Below are positions 61,599 to 64,000 of a stretch of 64,000 nt of DNA, one piece after another. A program made the position numbers and the translations under genes. The notes under the pieces were generated by a model. It was not told the DNA's origin. It saw nothing but the letters and a program-made list of their open reading frames with translations, and did not search any database. The stretch covers positions 793,466-857,465 of the forward strand of contig CM029372.1 of NCBI GenBank assembly GCA_017165825.1. The letters run 5' to 3'. The first letter of the stretch is position 1, and each line of letters starts with the position of its first letter. The stretch comes from Hepsetus odoe (lineage: Eukaryota > Chordata > Actinopteri > Characiformes > Hepsetidae).

Positions 61599-61722
61599 GC
61601 TCAGGAGAAGCTTGATTTACATCTGCACACTGTGCAGAGTTACAGTTAATGTGCTCTCCCAGGACGTGATTGCACACTTCATCACCACATTTGGCAGCAG
61701 CACAGAGACTAACCCTGTTTGA
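61599..61722 (+). CDS. candidate AEBP2 terminal exon (alternative C-terminus)
   Basis: A strong pyrimidine tract (about 61572-61592) leads into TTGCAGAG. Splicing exon 7 to the second AG (61597-61598) completes the split Arg and gives 40 more residues starting LRRSLIYICTLCRVTV and ending ETNPV, stop at 61720-61722, for a 483-residue protein. The first AG (61595-61596) instead gives RGSGEA and a stop. The LRRSL start resembles the basic RLKRTLI stretch I recall near the family's C-terminus, but the rest does not match. An AATAAA lies at 62220-62225. The intron would be 27 kb. It could be a chance match, with the true last exon off-window. Confidence 0.35.
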
Positions 61723-63716
61723 ACCCACTGTTTACTGCTTTTAATGCATTCAGCCCCAGCTAATTCAGCAGAGTGCATGCGTCACAACAGCCTCACTAAT
61801 GGGGTGGAGCGCTACTGTATGTATGCTGGAAACACAGGCCTGGCTTCTTGTTTAGATTTAAATCAGCTGCTCTCTCTTTCTCTCAATGTCTTCTTTGAGT
61901 TTCAGGGAACATTGCTGTAGAAAAAAAATAACTGATGTGTAAACAGTGAGAGAGTGAGCGAGAGTGCTAAATGTTAAAAGTCCCTGTTAGTGGCATGGTG
62001 AGGACTGATACAGTGTGTCTCAGAACAGTAGGTATTGAGGGAGGGTTTATAGGGACAGCAGGAGCAGCCGAGGGATAGACCTGTCAGTTACGGTAAGATC
62101 AACTCTGTTGTAAAGGTCTTCATGAACATGCTCCCTTTCAATAGATATAAGTATCAAAATTTAAAGGTTTAGTGTTTTCCATCTTGCTATAGAACAGAAC
62201 CCTGAGGAAACTGTTACATAATAAAGAGCTGAGGATGCTTTTTGCCCCAGCCCAATCTATCGGTCTGTCTATTTACCATATATCCATCAGGGACTCCGTC
62301 TGCCTATCTGTCTTTCTGTGTTATAGCCTCTACTTGTCTATCTGACTGGCAAAGGGATTTAGGGTGTCTGAAAGCCATATGCCTGCATGTTCCTGTTTCC
62401 CATTTTATGATCCCATTGTAAACAATTGTTATAGACAACATGGTGGCTTATGAGATTTGTTATAATGTTTGTTAGGTGTTTCTATTTCCCCACACCTGAA
62501 ACAATTAATGGCCCAAAACTAAGTAGGGTCTGAGAATAAATTCATCTAGACTCAAAAGTATAAATTGTGTCAATAATCATAACAAAAGCCTGAGTGAGGC
62601 TGAGTAAGACTTTGATCTTATGAACTGCCCATAATTTACTTAATTGTGTGCTTTCAGTGGGAAGAAATTTTGGTCTTCTTTTAACAGTTGATTTCATGAG
62701 CTGATAAAGTGAAATACTGCCATTGTTTGAAAGAGTTAAATACCGAGATTCTATCTAAAAAATATTTCCTCCATTCAAAAATACAGAAGTGCTTCTGTTA
62801 AGACTGTGATTTTTTTCTTCTTCAACAATTCTTACCTATGCAGTTATAGTTTCATTTTCTCCATTTATGCTTTCTCAAATGTTTTTTTTAAACACTTTCT
62901 CCTTTTTGTAAACTGATGTCACATACATTTGTACTCAACATATATGTTAAGTTTTTTACTTAATTTTGTCAAATAAAAAAATGAAAGTTAAATATGTCTT
63001 TTTTGTTTCCTGCATGATTCAAGAATGAACATATTTTAGTGTTCAACTGCTGAAATACTAAATAGGTGGAATGCTTCTGAATGTCTTAATCAATATAAAT
63101 TATGTTGAACAAAACTCATTATTCTGTGAAAAATCCTGTAACTGTTGATTCTAGAGGGCCATGTGGGCAATGTAACTATCAGATAATGAATGATAAACTA
63201 AACCAACAGCTTTTGAGATGTGCAAAGGGGGTTAAAAAAGATTTCTCAATTTAAATGATTTGTATGGCTTTGTCATGACACTTTACTGTCTCATCAGTTG
63301 ATGACCTCGTGGGAATAAGAGTTTATGGTGCTGTTTGTTCTCTCCGTGCAGCTGATAACTTTTCATGACTTCCTCCTTTTTTACATTTGTCTAAACTCTG
63401 ATGTATAAACAGCTTTCATATTTTTTTTATTAAAACACAAAGAAAGAAGCTTTGGCCTTTTTTGACATGAAATATTTAAATTTCATTACAGATATGCCCC
63501 AAGGATAGATTCATTGCAGGTCTGATTTTTTTACAATTTTATTGTCAAAGTGTCAATACATTGCTTCCTCTGTATTTGACCTCTTATTAAAGAAGTCATG
63601 CGTGTAAAAGCCTGTTGCTGCATATCTGGTTTGAACCAGTTCTCTGATGTTTGATGTCAGTGGCTTACTCCTGTGACCTACAATTATAATATGCTAGAAT
63701 CTTTTGAGAGCTGTAT
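61723..63716 (+). other. no feature, or possible AEBP2 3' UTR
   Basis: If the exon at 61599 is real, the start of this stretch is its 3' UTR, with the AATAAA at 62220. Otherwise it is featureless AT-rich DNA. No coding frame or repeat family was recognised. Confidence 0.4.
62220..62225 (+). terminator. possible polyadenylation signal
   Basis: An AATAAA lies about 500 bases after the stop of the candidate terminal exon. The motif is common in AT-rich DNA, so this matters only if that exon is real. Confidence 0.25.
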
Positions 63717-63720
63717 ATTA

Positions 63721-63917
63721 CAGCGTTGGCCAAGTGGTTAGGGAGTTGCCCCAGCATCGGAAGATTGTGGGTTCGATTCCCTCACCAATAGGTTGCTTTC
63801 AACAGCTGCCCACTGCTGCACAATGTTTCCAAGGGTTAAATGCAGAGATCCAATTTTGTTGTGGTGTGCTGTGCTGTGACCTCGCAATAATAAGGGTTGC
63901 CACTTTCACTTTCACTT
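63721..63917 (+). mobile_element. tRNA-derived SINE, family B, forward copy
   Basis: The only plus-strand family-B copy here: head CAGCGTTGGCCAAGTGGTTA, B box GGTTCGATTCCC, then CTGCCCACTGCTGCACAATG, GGGTTAAATGCAGAG and a tail of CTTTCACTTTCACTT. TTACAG flanks it at 63718-63723 and 63917-63922, a weak target duplication. The central block is shortened. Confidence 0.8.
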
Positions 63918-64000
63918 TACAGGCCCATAAAGAATCTTACAAATGTATTGTTACACTCTGAAATGTTATGCAACAAATAGCATGCTGTGTCGAATAAAAA

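Noticed and set aside
1..64000. CRISPR arrays, operons, ribosome binding sites, phage genes
   Set aside because: Nothing of the kind is present. The DNA is vertebrate nuclear, and direct repeats are microsatellites or transposons.

Overview
The window is nuclear DNA from a ray-finned fish, most probably a teleost. It has split vertebrate genes with canonical GT-AG introns, long AT-rich introns, many microsatellites, and a typical teleost transposon load: Tc1/mariner, hAT, L2/Rex-type and RTE-type LINEs, and several tRNA-derived SINE families. Species cannot be named from the sequence alone. There are no prokaryotic, viral or CRISPR features.

Two protein-coding genes are supported. On the minus strand (117-6700) are the first 13 coding exons of TMEM214, an ER-membrane protein; its C-terminal exons lie off the left edge. 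On the plus strand, from 13466, is AEBP2, the zinc-finger accessory subunit of the PRC2 histone methyltransferase. Seven AEBP2 coding exons lie between 13466 and 34536 and all join in frame. A candidate terminal exon sits 27 kb further on, at 61599-61722. The genes are divergently arranged, with about 6.8 kb between start codons.

Layout: 1-6700 TMEM214; 6701-6900 its promoter side; 7.2-7.6 kb SINEs; 8.74-11.36 kb a Tc1-like element with LINE pieces inside; 11.5-13.08 kb a broken RTE-type LINE carrying three later insertions; 13.29-13.47 kb AEBP2 promoter; 13.47-34.54 kb AEBP2 exons and repeat-filled introns. The last firm intron (24.30-34.42 kb) contains a stack of nested elements at 26.2-33.9 kb. 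From 34.5 to 61.6 kb I see no exon of another gene, only repeats. These include a second nested stack at 59.05-61.22 kb, bounded by an 18-bp target-site duplication, and non-repetitive AT-rich DNA.

I did not find a new gene system. The most informative points are: a perfect (TC)19 microsatellite that forms the polypyrimidine tract of AEBP2 exon 7; the candidate alternative AEBP2 C-terminus with two competing splice acceptors; the insertion chronology readable in the nested stacks; and SINE families that share a tRNA-like head and central block but carry different 3' modules, one family with clean target-site duplications at all three copies.
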